DNA of 64,000 bases from Brachybacterium sp. EE-P12 (lineage in GTDB: Bacteria; Actinomycetota; Actinomycetes; Actinomycetales; Dermabacteraceae). Of this stretch, positions 1 to 9,584 are shown one piece after another. Where the stretch lies: contig NZ_QXCP01000009.1 in assembly GCF_003711805.1 (NCBI RefSeq), positions 248,001-312,000 of the forward strand, in the 5' to 3' direction. The position numbers and the translations under genes are program-made. Position 1 is the stretch's first letter; each line of letters starts with the position of its first letter. The notes below the pieces were generated by a model. The model was given only the letters and a program-made list of their open reading frames with translations, was not told the origin of the DNA and did not search any database.

Positions 1-916
1 ACTCGCGCACGCGCTCGATCTCGGTGATGACGTGGCGGGCGCGTCGCCGCACGACCTCGTCGTCGATGCTCGCCAGCAGCTCCTCGAGCCGGGCCGGCTC
101 GGCGTCGCGCAGGGTCGGCACGCCGAGCGCCTCGGCGGCCCGCTCGCTGTCGGCGCGGCGGGCGGTGTACTCGCCGTCGACGTGGGAGTGCTCGGCGCGG
201 GTGTCGGTGATCAGCAGGGCCAGGCCCTGGGAGGCGAGGTCCCACGGCACGGGCCGGGTGGAGAAGTCGCGGCAGTCCAGGAACAGGGCATGGCCCTCGC
301 GGGAGAGCACGGAGGCGGACTGGTCCAGGCCGCCGGTGGAGGCGCCGGCGAAGTCGGTCTCGGCGGTGATCGCGGCGCGCACCCGGTCCAGCGGCTCGGT
401 GCCCAGGGTCAGCAGCGCCTCGATCGCCTCGGCGGAGGCGCACTCGAGGGCGGCGGAGCTGGACAGGCCCGCGCCGAGCGGCACCTGGCCGTCGATGAGG
501 ATGTCCATGCCCTGGGTGACGGCGCCGGAGATGAAGGGGCGCAGCGCCCACAGCACGCCGGCGACGTAGGCGGGCCATCCCTCGACGGCACCGGGGGCGA
601 GCTCGCCGGCGTCCAGGTCCAGCTCGAGGGTGTTCTGGGCGGAGCGCAGGCGCAGGCGCGAGGTGGGGGTGCGGGCCGCAGCGGCGAAGCAGCGGTGCGA
701 GATCGCCATCGGCAGACACAGCCCGTCCTGGTAGTCGACGTGCTCGCCGATGATGTTGACGCGGCCGGGCGCGGACCACACCCCGTCGGGCGCGTAGCCG
801 AAGGACTCCTCGAACTTCTCCGCGGCACGGTCGGCGGCCGCGGAGCGCTCCGGCGCGGCCGAGAGCTCGATGCCCTGCGGTGCGGGAACGGTCGTGGGGT
901 CAGCGGCTGCAGCCAT
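1..916 (-). CDS. galK: galactokinase (3' end outside window)
   Basis: Phosphorylates galactose to galactose-1-phosphate with ATP in the Leloir pathway (GHMP kinase family, cytoplasmic). The frame from ATG at 916 shows the galactokinase signature GRVNIIGEHVDY near residues 51-62, the GHMP glycine/serine loop PLGAGLSSSAAL near residue 140, and ITDTRAEHSHVDGEY further on. About 305 codons are present; the family is usually near 390 residues, so the C-terminal part lies beyond position 1. A GGAAGGA-type ribosome site precedes the ATG. A TAGACT -10 candidate lies about 75 nt upstream on the same strand. No other galactose gene is visible in the window. Confidence 0.93.
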   Translation of the reverse strand, partial: MAAAADPTTVPAPQGIELSAAPERSAAADRAAEKFEESFGYAPDGVWSAPGRVNIIGEHVDYQDGLCLPMAISHRCFAAAARTPTSRLRLRSAQNTLELDLDAGELAPGAVEGWPAYVAGVLWALRPFISGAVTQGMDILIDGQVPLGAGLSSSAALECASAEAIEALLTLGTEPLDRVRAAITAETDFAGASTGGLDQSASVLSREGHALFLDCRDFSTRPVPWDLASQGLALLITDTRAEHSHVDGEYTARRADSERAAEALGVPTLRDAEPARLEELLASIDDEVVRRRARHVITEIERVRE

Positions 917-988
917 CGGGAGTGTCCTTCCGGGACGAGTACGTGGGGGCGCGACGGAGCCCGCCGATCGACCGGCAGGGCGTCGGTG

Positions 989-994
989 AGTCTA
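989..994 (-). promoter_or_regulatory. -10 element for galK
   Basis: TAGACT read on the minus strand, about 73 nt before the galK ATG, with TTGCCG about 19 nt further upstream as a weak -35. The transcript would have a conventional leader with a ribosome site. Confidence 0.45.
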
Positions 995-1048
995 TCCGTC
1001 CGATGGACAGGAACGGCAAACGGGCGGCGTGCGGGGCGTCCGCGCAGT

Positions 1049-2125
1049 TCAGCGGCTCGGGCGCAGGGCGAGGCAGGCGGCCGACGGGGCGGGGACCGGC
1101 TCTCCCGCAGGGGTCAGATGCTCCCCGCTGCGCCGCAGCACGTCGATCCGGTCGCCCTCCTGGGCGGCGACCAGGACCAGATCGCCCCACTGCGTGAAAT
1201 GGCGCGGATGCGCGCCGACCTCGACCTCGGTGACGCACTCGGGCCGCATCGCGTCGAGGGAGAGCAGGCAGAGCGTGTCGGGGCCGCGGGCGGCGACCAG
1301 GAGCGCGGACTCGTCGGCGACGAGCTCGATGTGCGAGAGGGCGGCATCGGCCGCGCGGCCGCTCGCGGGCGTCATCGAGCGCACGGTCCAGCGGCGCGGG
1401 GCCGGAGGCATGACGGCCGGGACCGCGCGGCTCGGGGCCTCGGCGGTGCGCACGGCGGTGGCGACCATGCCCGAGAGCTCGCAGGCGATGTGGATCTGCT
1501 CGGACTCGTGATCGGCGGCGAGGTGCCGCGGTCCGCTGCCGCGGGTCAGCGGGATCTCCCCGGCCAGGTCGATCTCCCCGCGGATGCTCTGGCGGTACAG
1601 CATCACGCGGTCCAGGCCGAGATCCGGGACGGCGAGCGCACCTGTGCCGGGCAGCGCGACGACCTGGTGGGGGTGCGGGGAGAGGTCCGCGATCCCGTCG
1701 ACGAGATCGCGGTGCTCGTCGAGGTCGATCTGCGCGCTGGGCAGGCCGTCCTCGTCCAGCCGCACCGTCGCGACCGAGCCCGAGCCGTACTGGGCGACGA
1801 CGAGGGAGCGTCCGTCGTGCCCGAGGGCGAGGTGGCAGCCGCCCGCCCCGTCCAGGGGCAGGTCCGCGACGACCTCCGGGCGCATGCCGTCCTCGTCCAC
1901 GCGCAGGGTGACGAGCCGGGTGGGATCCGTCTCGAGCACCGCGTGGAGCAGGGTGCCGTCCTCGCTCCACAGGACGAAGGAGGGGTCGGGCAGGTCGACC
2001 GCGGCACGGCGCTCGACGGCGAGATCCTGCCCGTCGTCGTGCAGGTGCAGCAGCTCGATGCCGCGCCCTCGGCCGGTGCCGCTCGTGGAGTAGCCGCCGA
2101 CGGCCAGCAGTGCGTGGGTGCTCAT
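1049..2125 (-). CDS. lactonase-family beta-propeller protein
   Basis: 358 residues, the usual length for the YbhE/6-phosphogluconolactonase-like seven-bladed propeller family. Visible are repeated blade-type segments (GCHLALGHDGRSLVVAQYGS, GPRHLAADHE) and the late HPRHFTQWG block typical of the family. No signal peptide. The ATG at 2125 overlaps the stop of the upstream ThrE-type exporter by 4 nt (ATGA), so translation is likely coupled. Family members hydrolyse 6-phosphogluconolactone or related lactones; the actual substrate cannot be read here. Assignment to the family is firm, the exact reaction is inference. Confidence 0.8.
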   Translation of the reverse strand: MSTHALLAVGGYSTSGTGRGRGIELLHLHDDGQDLAVERRAAVDLPDPSFVLWSEDGTLLHAVLETDPTRLVTLRVDEDGMRPEVVADLPLDGAGGCHLALGHDGRSLVVAQYGSGSVATVRLDEDGLPSAQIDLDEHRDLVDGIADLSPHPHQVVALPGTGALAVPDLGLDRVMLYRQSIRGEIDLAGEIPLTRGSGPRHLAADHESEQIHIACELSGMVATAVRTAEAPSRAVPAVMPPAPRRWTVRSMTPASGRAADAALSHIELVADESALLVAARGPDTLCLLSLDAMRPECVTEVEVGAHPRHFTQWGDLVLVAAQEGDRIDVLRRSGEHLTPAGEPVPAPSAACLALRPSR

Positions 2126-3636
2126 GGGACCTCCTCGTCCTCGCCGCGGCGCGTCGGTCCGTCCTCGAGGTCCGCGGGCGGCTCGAGGTCCTCGAGCAGC
2201 TCCGGGTCGTCGAACAGGGACGGCGACAGCGCCGTCATCTCACCGGTCATCGTAGACGGCTCGATCACGGGCCCGCCGCTGCGACGCCGCATCTTCCGGG
2301 TGCCGAGCGAGAGACGGCGACGGCGCAGCGTGGTGAACGGGGAGGAGATCGCCGGGGTGTAGGCGATGCCGCTGCGCCGGACGTAGGGCATCACGCGGGA
2401 GGAGATGAGCTGGCCCAGCACGACTCCCGCCGCGATCGCGATCGCGATCTGCGCGGCCTCGAGCAGCTCGGCGATGCCGACGTCCAGGTCGTCCTGCAGC
2501 CCGAGCAGCCCCCGGTAGATCCGGCTGCCGGGGACCAGCGGGATGACGCCGCCCATGACGAAGGCGAGGGCGGGGGCGCGCACCCGGTCGGCGAGCGCGG
2601 TCGCGACCAGACCCGTGGTGAAGGCGGCGGCGCCCACGCCCACGGTGCGGTCCTGCAGCAGCCCGGTGATCACATGGGAGATGAGCCCCGATCCGGCGGC
2701 GACCAGGGCGAGAGCGAGCAGGAGCCGGGCGGGGGTCTGCGTGCCGACGCCGTAGCCGAGCCCCATCCCCAGGCCCGAGATCAGCACCACCAGGGCCGTG
2801 GTGATCGACAGCGGCATCGAGGCCGTCACGGAGATGTCCGCACCGACCGCGTCGGCGATCAGCAGCCCTGCCCGCACCCCCACGACGATCCCGATGGTGA
2901 GCATGAGCGTCTCGAGCATCCGCCCCGCGGCGGTGACGTACCAGCCGGTGACCGCGTCCTGCACGGCGCTGATCGAGCTGAGCCCCGCGAGCTGCACGAT
3001 CAGGCAGGAGACGACCACGATCGAGGAGTTCTCGGTGGGGTCGATGACCGAGACGCCGATGGCCGCGGCGACGGCGACTAGCCCGCCGAGGGCCTGGCTG
3101 TAGAACGGCGGGATGGACCAGCGGGCGAGCACCTCGGCGATCGCGATCAGCAGCCCGGCGGCCAGGGTCGCGGCGATGACGACGAGGCTGCCCGCCCCGA
3201 AGCTCAGGGCGGCCGCACCGCCCATCACCGCGAAGCCGCCGACGACGAGCGCGAGGCGGTACAGCGGCTGGCGCTGCGGGATCGCGGCGGCGCGATGGCG
3301 CGCCTCGTCCAGCGGCAGCTCGCCGGAGAGGTACTGGTGGGAGATGTCCTCGAAGGCGGCCAGGCGCGCGAAGTCCTGGGTCCGCTCCCCCGCCGAGCGG
3401 ACCCTCGTGAACGGGGTCGCGGACTCGTCCTCCAGATAGGAGATCGTGACCTCGTTGAAGGTGACCTGCACGGAGACGTTGCGCAGGCCGGACGAGCTGG
3501 TCACCCGCAGCACCGTGGCGGTGACCTCGGAGGCCGCGGCGCCGTTGGTGAGCAGGCCCTCCCCGATCCTCATGGCGAGGTCGAACACGGCATGGAGCCG
3601 GGTGGAGTCGGTGGGCACGGATCGATCGTGCCACAC
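2122..3636 (-). CDS. threonine/serine exporter family protein (ThrE-like)
   Basis: 504 residues with a cytoplasmic N-terminal domain containing NGAAASEVTATV and SVQVTFNEVTISY, followed by about ten hydrophobic segments (residues ~135-420) and a basic/acidic C-terminal tail. This is the ThrE architecture (N-terminal DUF1212-type domain plus membrane domain) known from Corynebacterium threonine export. PLVPGSRIYRGLLGL is the typical second-half motif. Two GTG starts are possible, at 3636 and at 3618; neither has a strong ribosome site, and I kept the longer. Its stop overlaps the lactonase start, so the two form an operon. Confidence 0.85.
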   Translation of the reverse strand: MWHDRSVPTDSTRLHAVFDLAMRIGEGLLTNGAAASEVTATVLRVTSSSGLRNVSVQVTFNEVTISYLEDESATPFTRVRSAGERTQDFARLAAFEDISHQYLSGELPLDEARHRAAAIPQRQPLYRLALVVGGFAVMGGAAALSFGAGSLVVIAATLAAGLLIAIAEVLARWSIPPFYSQALGGLVAVAAAIGVSVIDPTENSSIVVVSCLIVQLAGLSSISAVQDAVTGWYVTAAGRMLETLMLTIGIVVGVRAGLLIADAVGADISVTASMPLSITTALVVLISGLGMGLGYGVGTQTPARLLLALALVAAGSGLISHVITGLLQDRTVGVGAAAFTTGLVATALADRVRAPALAFVMGGVIPLVPGSRIYRGLLGLQDDLDVGIAELLEAAQIAIAIAAGVVLGQLISSRVMPYVRRSGIAYTPAISSPFTTLRRRRLSLGTRKMRRRSGGPVIEPSTMTGEMTALSPSLFDDPELLEDLEPPADLEDGPTRRGEDEEVP

Positions 3637-3734
3637 CCCCGCCGGGCCTCGCGCCGACGGCGGGGGACATGATGCTCACACTCCCCCGGACGCTCCGGCG
3701 GGGGCTCCTGCGGGGGCTCCTGCGGACGTGTCCC

Positions 3735-4025
3735 TCAGAGGTTCGGCGACGTGGTCAGCGCGGCGATCGAGAGGGCGAGCACGAGCAGGACGGCGGTGTC
3801 CAGGCCGCGGGAGCGCACGGCGAGCGCGCCCACCGCGCGGACGGGCAGCAGGGCGCGCAGCAGGGCGAGCGAGAGCAGCAGGGCCGAGAGCAGGATCCCG
3901 GCGAGCGAGGCGGAGACCGCCGTGCCGATCACCACGATCAGCGCGAGCGCGGACAGCGCGAGGGTGAGCACCGCCTGCCGTCGGAAGGCGGCGCCCAGGG
4001 TGTGGGGGGAACGGGCTGGCGGCAT
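3735..4025 (-). CDS. small DUF3017-like membrane protein
   Basis: 96 residues with three hydrophobic segments (about residues 17-35, 38-58, 70-90) and no catalytic motif. In other Actinobacteria a DUF3017 membrane protein of this size sits next to purN-purH; here purH lies about 2.7 kb away with aspA and ppk2 between, which supports the call. The ATG at 4025 is preceded by TACCAT with a 6-nt gap, so the mRNA is probably leaderless. Function unknown; family assignment is from size, topology and neighbourhood. Confidence 0.65.
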   Translation of the reverse strand: MPPARSPHTLGAAFRRQAVLTLALSALALIVVIGTAVSASLAGILLSALLLSLALLRALLPVRAVGALAVRSRGLDTAVLLVLALSIAALTTSPNL

Positions 4026-4031
4026 CCGGCC

Positions 4032-4037
4032 ATGGTA
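4032..4037 (-). promoter_or_regulatory. leaderless -10 (TACCAT) for DUF3017-like gene
   Basis: TACCAT on the minus strand, then 6 nt, then ATG. Confidence 0.5.
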
Positions 4038-4052
4038 CGGGTACCGCACGGT

Positions 4053-4058
4053 TACCCT
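4053..4058 (+). promoter_or_regulatory. -10 element for aspA
   Basis: TACCCT about 50 nt before the aspA ATG. Unlike its neighbours this transcript would carry a leader, with GGAGG about 8 nt before the start. Confidence 0.4.
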
Positions 4059-4109
4059 GGCAGGGGCCGGCAGAGCCGTCGGCCACCGCGACATCCGGAG
4101 GATCCCACG

Positions 4110-5642
4110 ATGACCAGCCCCGGTGCGACGTCGGTCGGCACCCGCCGCGAGCACGACCTGCTCGGAGACCGCGACGTCCCAGCCGATGCCTACTACGGCG
4201 TCCAGACCCTGCGTGCACAGGAGAACTTCCACATCACGGGGGTGCAGCTGCAGCACTTCCCCCGGATGATCGAGGCCCTCGCCCAGGTCAAGCGCGCCGC
4301 CGCCCGCGCCAACCACCGCCTGGGGGCGCTCGACGACGAGCGTTTCGCCGCGATCGACCGCGCCTGCGAGGAGATCGTGGGCGGCGCCCTGCACGAGCAC
4401 TTCGTGGTGGACATGATCCAGGGCGGTGCCGGCACGAGCACGAACATGAACGCCAACGAGGTGATCGCCAACCGCGCGCTGGAGATCCTCGGGCATGAGA
4501 AGGGGCAGTACGACGTGCTGCACCCCAACAACCACGTCAACCTCGGCCAGTCCACCAACGACGTGTACCCGACGGCGATCCGGCTGACGATCATGCTGTC
4601 CTTCCCGGCGCTGGCCGAGGCGATGGACCACCTGATCACGACCCTGCGCGCCAAGGGCGAGGAGTTCTCCTCGGTCCTGAAGATGGGCCGCACCCAGCTG
4701 CAGGACGCGGTCCCGATGACGGTGGGCCAGGAGTTCCACGCCTGGGCCACCACGATCGAGGAGGACGTCCAGCGCCTGACCCGCACCGCGACGCTGTTCC
4801 AGGAGATCAACCTCGGCGCCACCGCGATCGGCACCGGCATCACCTCCGACCCGCGCTACGCGGCGATGGCCACGCACGAGCTCGAGGAGCTGACGGGGGT
4901 GCCCTTCGTGGTCTCCGCGGATCTGGTCGAGGCCACCAGCGACACGGGCGCCTTCGTCACCTTCTCGGGGATCCTCAAGCGCATCGCGGTGAAGATCTCG
5001 AAGATCTGCAACGACCTGCGCCTGCTGAGCTCCGGGCCGAGGGCGGGGCTGCACGAGATCAACCTGCCGGCCGTGCAGCCGGGCAGCTCGATCATGCCCG
5101 GCAAGGTGAACCCGGTGATCCCGGAGGTCGTCAACCAGGTCGCCTACGAGGTGATCGGCAACGACCTCTCGGTGACCTTCGCGGCCGAGGGCGGGCAGCT
5201 GCAGCTGAACGTGTTCGAGCCGGTGATCGCGTTCAACATCCTCGAGTCCACGCAGATCATGACCCGGGCGATGAACACCCTCGCCGATCGCTGCGTCGCC
5301 GGGATCACCCTGAACGACGGGGTGCTGCAGGACTACCTGCACCGCTCGATCGGGCTGGTGACGGCGCTGGTGCCGGTGATCGGCTACGCCGCCGCGACGG
5401 AGATCGCGGAGTCCGCGCTGGAGACGGGCCGCCCGGTCAAGGAGCTCGTGCTCGAACGGGGGCTGCTGGACGAGGACCGCCTGGCCGGCCTGCTCTCCCC
5501 CGCCTCGATGACCGCGCCGCACCGCGCGACGGCGACGGGCACCATCCCGGTGCTCGACGAGGACGCGGAGCCGGCGGAGACCACGGAGCAGCCCGACTCG
5601 GGGGAGATGGCGGTGCCGCCCACGGAGCGCCTGGACTTCTGA
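4110..5642 (+). CDS. aspA: aspartate ammonia-lyase
   Basis: Deaminates L-aspartate to fumarate and ammonium. 510 residues, somewhat longer than the usual ~470 because of an acidic C-terminal extension (about 35 residues after SMTAPHRATATGTIP). The fumarase/aspartase signature GSSIMPGKVNPVIPEV is intact, as are TNMNANEVIANRALE, the LGQSTNDVYPTA block and KMGRTQLQDAVPMT. The SSIMPGKVNP pattern fits both aspartase and fumarase class II; KIxxDLRLLSSGPRAG and the HPNNHVNLGQSTND context favour aspartase. The start is fixed by a GGAGG ribosome site. Monocistronic, opposite to its neighbours. Confidence 0.92.
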   Translation: MTSPGATSVGTRREHDLLGDRDVPADAYYGVQTLRAQENFHITGVQLQHFPRMIEALAQVKRAAARANHRLGALDDERFAAIDRACEEIVGGALHEHFVVDMIQGGAGTSTNMNANEVIANRALEILGHEKGQYDVLHPNNHVNLGQSTNDVYPTAIRLTIMLSFPALAEAMDHLITTLRAKGEEFSSVLKMGRTQLQDAVPMTVGQEFHAWATTIEEDVQRLTRTATLFQEINLGATAIGTGITSDPRYAAMATHELEELTGVPFVVSADLVEATSDTGAFVTFSGILKRIAVKISKICNDLRLLSSGPRAGLHEINLPAVQPGSSIMPGKVNPVIPEVVNQVAYEVIGNDLSVTFAAEGGQLQLNVFEPVIAFNILESTQIMTRAMNTLADRCVAGITLNDGVLQDYLHRSIGLVTALVPVIGYAAATEIAESALETGRPVKELVLERGLLDEDRLAGLLSPASMTAPHRATATGTIPVLDEDAEPAETTEQPDSGEMAVPPTERLDF

Positions 5643-5680
5643 GCACCGGCCGACGAGACGTCAGGCCGCGCGCGGGCGGC

Positions 5681-6586
5681 TCACTCGTCGGCCTCCTCCA
5701 TCTTCCCTCGCATGACGAGCTTCGGATCCGGGGTGCCGACGACCTCGTGGTCCTTGCCCTCGTACTCGAACTGGGAGAGGAAGTAGCGCATCGCGTTCAG
5801 GCGGGCGCGCTTCTTGTCGTTGGAGCGGATGATCGTCCACGGCGCGTACTTCTTGTCCGTGCGCCGGAACATCTCCTCCTTGGCCAGCGTGTACGCCTCC
5901 CAGCGGTCGAGGGACTCGAGATCCATCGGGGAGAGCTTCCAGCGTCGCACCGGGTCCAGCTGCCGGATCGCGAAGCGGGTGCGCTGCTCCTTCTGCGACA
6001 CGGAGAACCAGAACTTCGTCAGGTGGATGCCGGAGTCGACGAGCATCCGCTCGAAGAACGGGACCTGGTTCATGAAGGTCTCGTACTCGGAGGGGGTCGC
6101 GAAGCCCATGACCCGCTCGACGCCGGCCCGGTTGTACCAGGAGCGGTCGAACAGGACCATCTCGCCCTCGGTGGGCAGGTGCTGGATGTAGCGCTGGAAG
6201 TACCACTGGCCGCGCTCGCGGTCGGAGGGCTTGTTCAGCGCGACGACCCGGGCGGTGCGGGGGTTGAGGTGCTCGGTGAAGCGCTTGATGGTGCCGCCCT
6301 TGCCGGCCGCGTCCCGCCCCTCGAAGATGATCACGGACTTCTGGTCGTGGTCCTCGAGCCAGTACTGGTACTTCAGCAGCTCGACCTGCAGCTTGTACTT
6401 CTCCAACTCGTACTCGTCCCGGTCCATGCGGGTCTCGTACGGGTAGCCCTCCTGCCAGGTGTAGACCGGGTTGCCCTGAGGGTCGATCAGGTCGGGGTCC
6501 GGCGTGTGCCCGTCCTGGACCGAGTAGCCCTCTTCGCGCAGGTGCTCGATGTACTCGCGCAGGCTCTGGTTGTCGGGGATCCTCAC
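5681..6586 (-). CDS. ppk2: polyphosphate kinase 2 (PPK2 family)
   Basis: Transfers phosphate between polyphosphate and nucleotides. About 301 residues, one PPK2 domain. Walker A EGRDAAGKGG near residues 89-98, the lid region LNKPSDRERGQWYFQRY, and Walker B VLFDRSWYNRAGVERVMGF are all present, so it should be active; the single-domain length and motifs fit class I PPK2 (GDP/ADP phosphorylating), which is inference. AAGGAG overlaps an upstream GTG at 6592 and stands 5 nt before the GTG at 6586, so the latter is the likelier start. A TAGAGT -10 lies at about 6623-6628 on the minus strand. Confidence 0.92.
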   Translation of the reverse strand: MRIPDNQSLREYIEHLREEGYSVQDGHTPDPDLIDPQGNPVYTWQEGYPYETRMDRDEYELEKYKLQVELLKYQYWLEDHDQKSVIIFEGRDAAGKGGTIKRFTEHLNPRTARVVALNKPSDRERGQWYFQRYIQHLPTEGEMVLFDRSWYNRAGVERVMGFATPSEYETFMNQVPFFERMLVDSGIHLTKFWFSVSQKEQRTRFAIRQLDPVRRWKLSPMDLESLDRWEAYTLAKEEMFRRTDKKYAPWTIIRSNDKKRARLNAMRYFLSQFEYEGKDHEVVGTPDPKLVMRGKMEEADE

Positions 6587-6712
6587 GCTCACTCCTTCGG
6601 GGCTCGCTGGTCGATGCGCTCAACTCTAGAGGTCGCTGATGACCCGTAGGTGAACGGAGGTCCTGCGCCGCCCGCCGCGTCGGGGGCCGGGCGGGGCGGC
6701 GCGGGGACGCCG

Positions 6713-8380
6713 TCAGTGCGCGAAGTGGCGCGTGCCGGTGAGGTAGAGGGTCACGCCCGCGGCGCGGCAGGCCTCGACGACCTCCTCGTCGCGGATCGAG
6801 CCGCCGGGCTGGACGATCGCCCGCACACCGGCGTCCAGCAGGATCTGCGCGCCGTCGGCGAAGGGGAAGAAGGCGTCGGAGGCGGCGACCGCGCCGCGGG
6901 CCCGCTCCGGGGCGGTCTCGCCCTCGGCGTGCTCGCCGAGGCTGTTCGCGCGGGCGACCGCCAGGCGGCAGGAGTCCAGGCGGTTGACCTGGCCCATCCC
7001 GATGCCGACGGCCGCGCCGCCGGAGGCCAGCAGGATCGCGTTGGACTTCACGGCCCGCACGGCGCGCCAGGCGAACTCGAGGTCGGCGAGGGTCGCGGCG
7101 TCGGCCGCGTCGCCTGCGGCGAGGGTCCAGCCGGCCGGGGCATCGCCCTCGGCGTCGATCCGGTCGGCGTCCTGGATCAGCATGCCGCCCCAGATCTCGC
7201 GCATCTCGACGCCGCGGGTGTACTCCCCCTCGAGCTTCAGGATGCGGAGGTTCTTCTTCGTGCGCAGCAGCTCGAGGGCCTCGTCCTCGTAGCCGGGGGC
7301 GAGGATCACCTCGGTGAAGATGGGCTTGACCTGCTGGGCCATGGCGAGGGTGACCGTGCGGTTGGCCGCGATCACGCCGCCGTAGGCGGAGACGGGGTCG
7401 GTGCCGTGTGCGAGGGCGTGGGCGCGGGCGATGTCCTCGTCCTCGTCGACCACGGCGATGCCGCAGGGGTTGTTGTGCTTGACCACGGCGACGGCGGGGC
7501 GGGTGTGGTCGTGGGCGGCGCGCACCGCGGCGTCCGCGTCGACGTAGTTGTTGTAGCTCATGGCCTTGCCGCCGAGCTGCTCGGCGCCGGCGATGCCGGG
7601 CTCGTCCTCGTCGGTGACGGCCAGGCGGGCCCGCTGGTGGGGGTTCTCGCCGTAGCGGAGGGTCGCGGAGATGCCGAGCTCGGCGGCGTCGGCGTCGGAG
7701 AGGTCCAGGATCGTGGGCAGCTCGCCCTCCGCGTCGGCCTCCGCCGCCTGGGCCTCGCCGCCCGCGTCTGCCTCGTCCTCGGCGAGCTGGCCGAGCATCC
7801 AGTCGCTGATCGCCTCGTCGTACTCGGCGGTGCGGGTGAAGGCGATGGTCGAGAGCTCCTGGCGCTCGGCGAGGGTGAAGCCTCCCGCCTCGGCGGCCTC
7901 GGCCGCGATCGGGTACCCCTCGGGGTCCACGACCACGGCCACGGAGGCGAAGTTCTTCGCCGCGGCGCGCACCATGGTGGGTCCGCCCACGTCGATCTTC
8001 TCGATGATCTCGTCGAAGGTGCCGCCGGCGGCGACGGTCTCGGCGAAGGGGTAGAGGTTCACGACCACGAGGTCGATCGGGGCGATGTCGTGCTCGGCGA
8101 GCTGCGCGCGGTGTCCCTCCAGGCGCTGGTCGGCGAGGATCCCGCCGTGGATGCGCGGGTGGAGGGTCTTGACCCGGCCGTCGAGCATCTCGGGGAAGCC
8201 GGTGACGGACTCGACGTCGGTCACGGCGACGCCGGCCTCGCGGATCCTCGCGGCGGTGGAGCCGGTCGAGAGGATCTCCACGCCCTGCTCGGCGAGGGTG
8301 CGGGCGAGGTCGACGATCCCGGTCTTGTCGAAGACGGAGAGGAGGGCTCGGCGGATCGGGCGGCGGTCTGCGGTGCTCAC
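6713..8380 (-). CDS. purH: bifunctional AICAR transformylase / IMP cyclohydrolase
   Basis: Catalyses the last two steps of IMP synthesis. 555 residues from a GTG preceded by AAGGAG (8 nt). The N-terminal MGS-like cyclohydrolase domain starts at [12 protein letters not shown] with ILSTGSTA and [13 protein letters not shown]; the transformylase part has the K-H pair motif [10 protein letters not shown] and ends in GTRHFAH as usual. An acidic Ala/Glu-rich insert ([20 protein letters not shown]) between the domains makes it about 30 residues longer than typical. It lies downstream of purN on the same strand, separated by 139 nt. Confidence 0.96.
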   Translation of the reverse strand: MSTADRRPIRRALLSVFDKTGIVDLARTLAEQGVEILSTGSTAARIREAGVAVTDVESVTGFPEMLDGRVKTLHPRIHGGILADQRLEGHRAQLAEHDIAPIDLVVVNLYPFAETVAAGGTFDEIIEKIDVGGPTMVRAAAKNFASVAVVVDPEGYPIAAEAAEAGGFTLAERQELSTIAFTRTAEYDEAISDWMLGQLAEDEADAGGEAQAAEADAEGELPTILDLSDADAAELGISATLRYGENPHQRARLAVTDEDEPGIAGAEQLGGKAMSYNNYVDADAAVRAAHDHTRPAVAVVKHNNPCGIAVVDEDEDIARAHALAHGTDPVSAYGGVIAANRTVTLAMAQQVKPIFTEVILAPGYEDEALELLRTKKNLRILKLEGEYTRGVEMREIWGGMLIQDADRIDAEGDAPAGWTLAAGDAADAATLADLEFAWRAVRAVKSNAILLASGGAAVGIGMGQVNRLDSCRLAVARANSLGEHAEGETAPERARGAVAASDAFFPFADGAQILLDAGVRAIVQPGGSIRDEEVVEACRAAGVTLYLTGTRHFAH

Positions 8381-8519
8381 GTGGCGTGCTCCTTGGTCGG
8401 ATCTGCTTGCGGCGGGCACCCAGGCGGTCGATGCCCCCGACGTCACACTCCCCGGTGGTCCCCCACCTTCGCCAGTCGTGTCCCGGTCAGCCTACCGGGC
8501 CGGGCTCGCGCGCCGGCGC

Positions 8520-9092
8520 TCAGCGGGCGGCGGTGAGACGGCGCACGACCTCGACCAGCAGCGGCTGCTCGACAGCCTTGATCCGCTCGTGCAGGGCGGC
8601 CTCGGTGTCGTCCTCGAGCACGTCCACGGCGCGCTGGGCGAGGATCCGCCCGGTGTCCACCCCGGCGTCGACCTCGATCACGCTGCAGCCGGTGACCTTG
8701 ACGCCGTGGGCGAGCGCGTCGCGCACCCCGTGCGCGCCGGGGAAGGCGGGCAGCAGCGCCGGGTGGGTGTTGATGATCCGGCCGCCGAAGGCCTCGAGCA
8801 GGGGCGGGCCGACGAGCTTCATGAACCCGGCGAGGACCACGAGCTGCGGCGCGTGGGCGGCGACCGCCGCCGCGAGCGCCCGGTCCCAGGCATCGCGGTC
8901 CGGGTGGTCGCCGAGGGCGATCACCTCGGCGGGGATGCCGGCGGCGCGGGCGTGGTGGAGGCCGGCGGCCTCGCGGTCGGCGATCACGCCGACCACCTCG
9001 TAGGGGCACTGCTCCTCGGCGGAGGCGGCGAGGAGGGCGGCGAGGTTCGAGCCGGTGCCGGAGATCAGGACGACGACGGGGGTGCGAGTCAC
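8520..9092 (-). CDS. purN: phosphoribosylglycinamide formyltransferase
   Basis: Transfers a formyl group from 10-formyl-THF to GAR in purine synthesis. 190 residues from a GTG. SGTGSNL (residues ~11-17) binds phosphate; INTHPALLPAFPGAHG holds the catalytic Asn and His; the VDAGVDTGRI segment supplies the Asp. The start choice is supported by TACCCT placed 6 nt upstream, indicating a leaderless message rather than a ribosome site. purN and purH share strand and pathway. Confidence 0.95.
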   Translation of the reverse strand: MTRTPVVVLISGTGSNLAALLAASAEEQCPYEVVGVIADREAAGLHHARAAGIPAEVIALGDHPDRDAWDRALAAAVAAHAPQLVVLAGFMKLVGPPLLEAFGGRIINTHPALLPAFPGAHGVRDALAHGVKVTGCSVIEVDAGVDTGRILAQRAVDVLEDDTEAALHERIKAVEQPLLVEVVRRLTAAR

Positions 9093-9098
9093 CGTCCC

Positions 9099-9104
9099 AG
9101 GGTA
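9099..9104 (-). promoter_or_regulatory. leaderless -10 (TACCCT) for purN
   Basis: TACCCT on the minus strand, 6 nt, then the purN GTG. Confidence 0.55.
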
Positions 9105-9151
9105 GTGGCCGGCGCGGTGCCCGTCCTGTGCGGCCCGCCGCGCGCGCACGG

Positions 9152-9157
9152 CACAAT
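9152..9157 (+). promoter_or_regulatory. leaderless -10 (CACAAT) for small membrane protein
   Basis: CACAAT followed by 7 nt and the GTG at 9165. Confidence 0.5.
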
Positions 9158-9164
9158 GGGTGGG

Positions 9165-9584
9165 GTGAACAGCGATCGCTCCTCGTCCCCGCGCTCCGAC
9201 GGCACCTCGGGGAGCCGTCACCGTCGCCGGCTCGGGGCGCTCGCCCTCACGCTGCTCGCCTCGTGGCTGCTGATGATGATGCCGCTGCCGATCTCGCTGC
9301 TGGCAGGGCTGACGGGGCTGTCCGCGCTGGTGCTGCTGGTCCTGGTGGTGGTGCAGTCGGTGAAGGACGGCCGCTGGTCGACGGCGGTCATCGGCGTGTT
9401 CCTGGGGCTCCCGGCGACGCTGATGATCATCGCCGGCGCCCTGCTGAGCACCCTGTTCTACACGCCGCTGGCCGAGCTCGAGGACTGCCGGGCCACGGCG
9501 ATCACCGAGCAGGCGCGCGTGAAGTGCGATGCGGAGGCGCAGGGCTCGATGGTCGAGTGGCTCAGCGGCCTGCTGGGGGGCTGA
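9165..9584 (+). CDS. hypothetical membrane protein, 139 aa
   Basis: Not recognised beyond its topology: a basic Ser/Arg-rich N-terminus (residues 1-25), then three hydrophobic segments (about 27-45, 48-65, 77-98) and a short C-terminal part with two cysteines (LEDCRATAI, RVKCDAEAQ). GTG at 9165 is preferred over the ATG at 9156 because CACAAT stands exactly 7 nt before it. The 3' end overlaps the convergent perM gene by 23 nt. It separates purN from perM, which in related genomes are often closer together. Confidence 0.7.
   Translation: MNSDRSSSPRSDGTSGSRHRRRLGALALTLLASWLLMMMPLPISLLAGLTGLSALVLLVLVVVQSVKDGRWSTAVIGVFLGLPATLMIIAGALLSTLFYTPLAELEDCRATAITEQARVKCDAEAQGSMVEWLSGLLGG

Noticed and set aside
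32-2362. 776-codon plus-strand open frame
   Set aside because: Antisense to galK and the lactonase gene; Gly/Arg/Asp-rich translation without domains. Such long mirror frames are routine at this G+C content.
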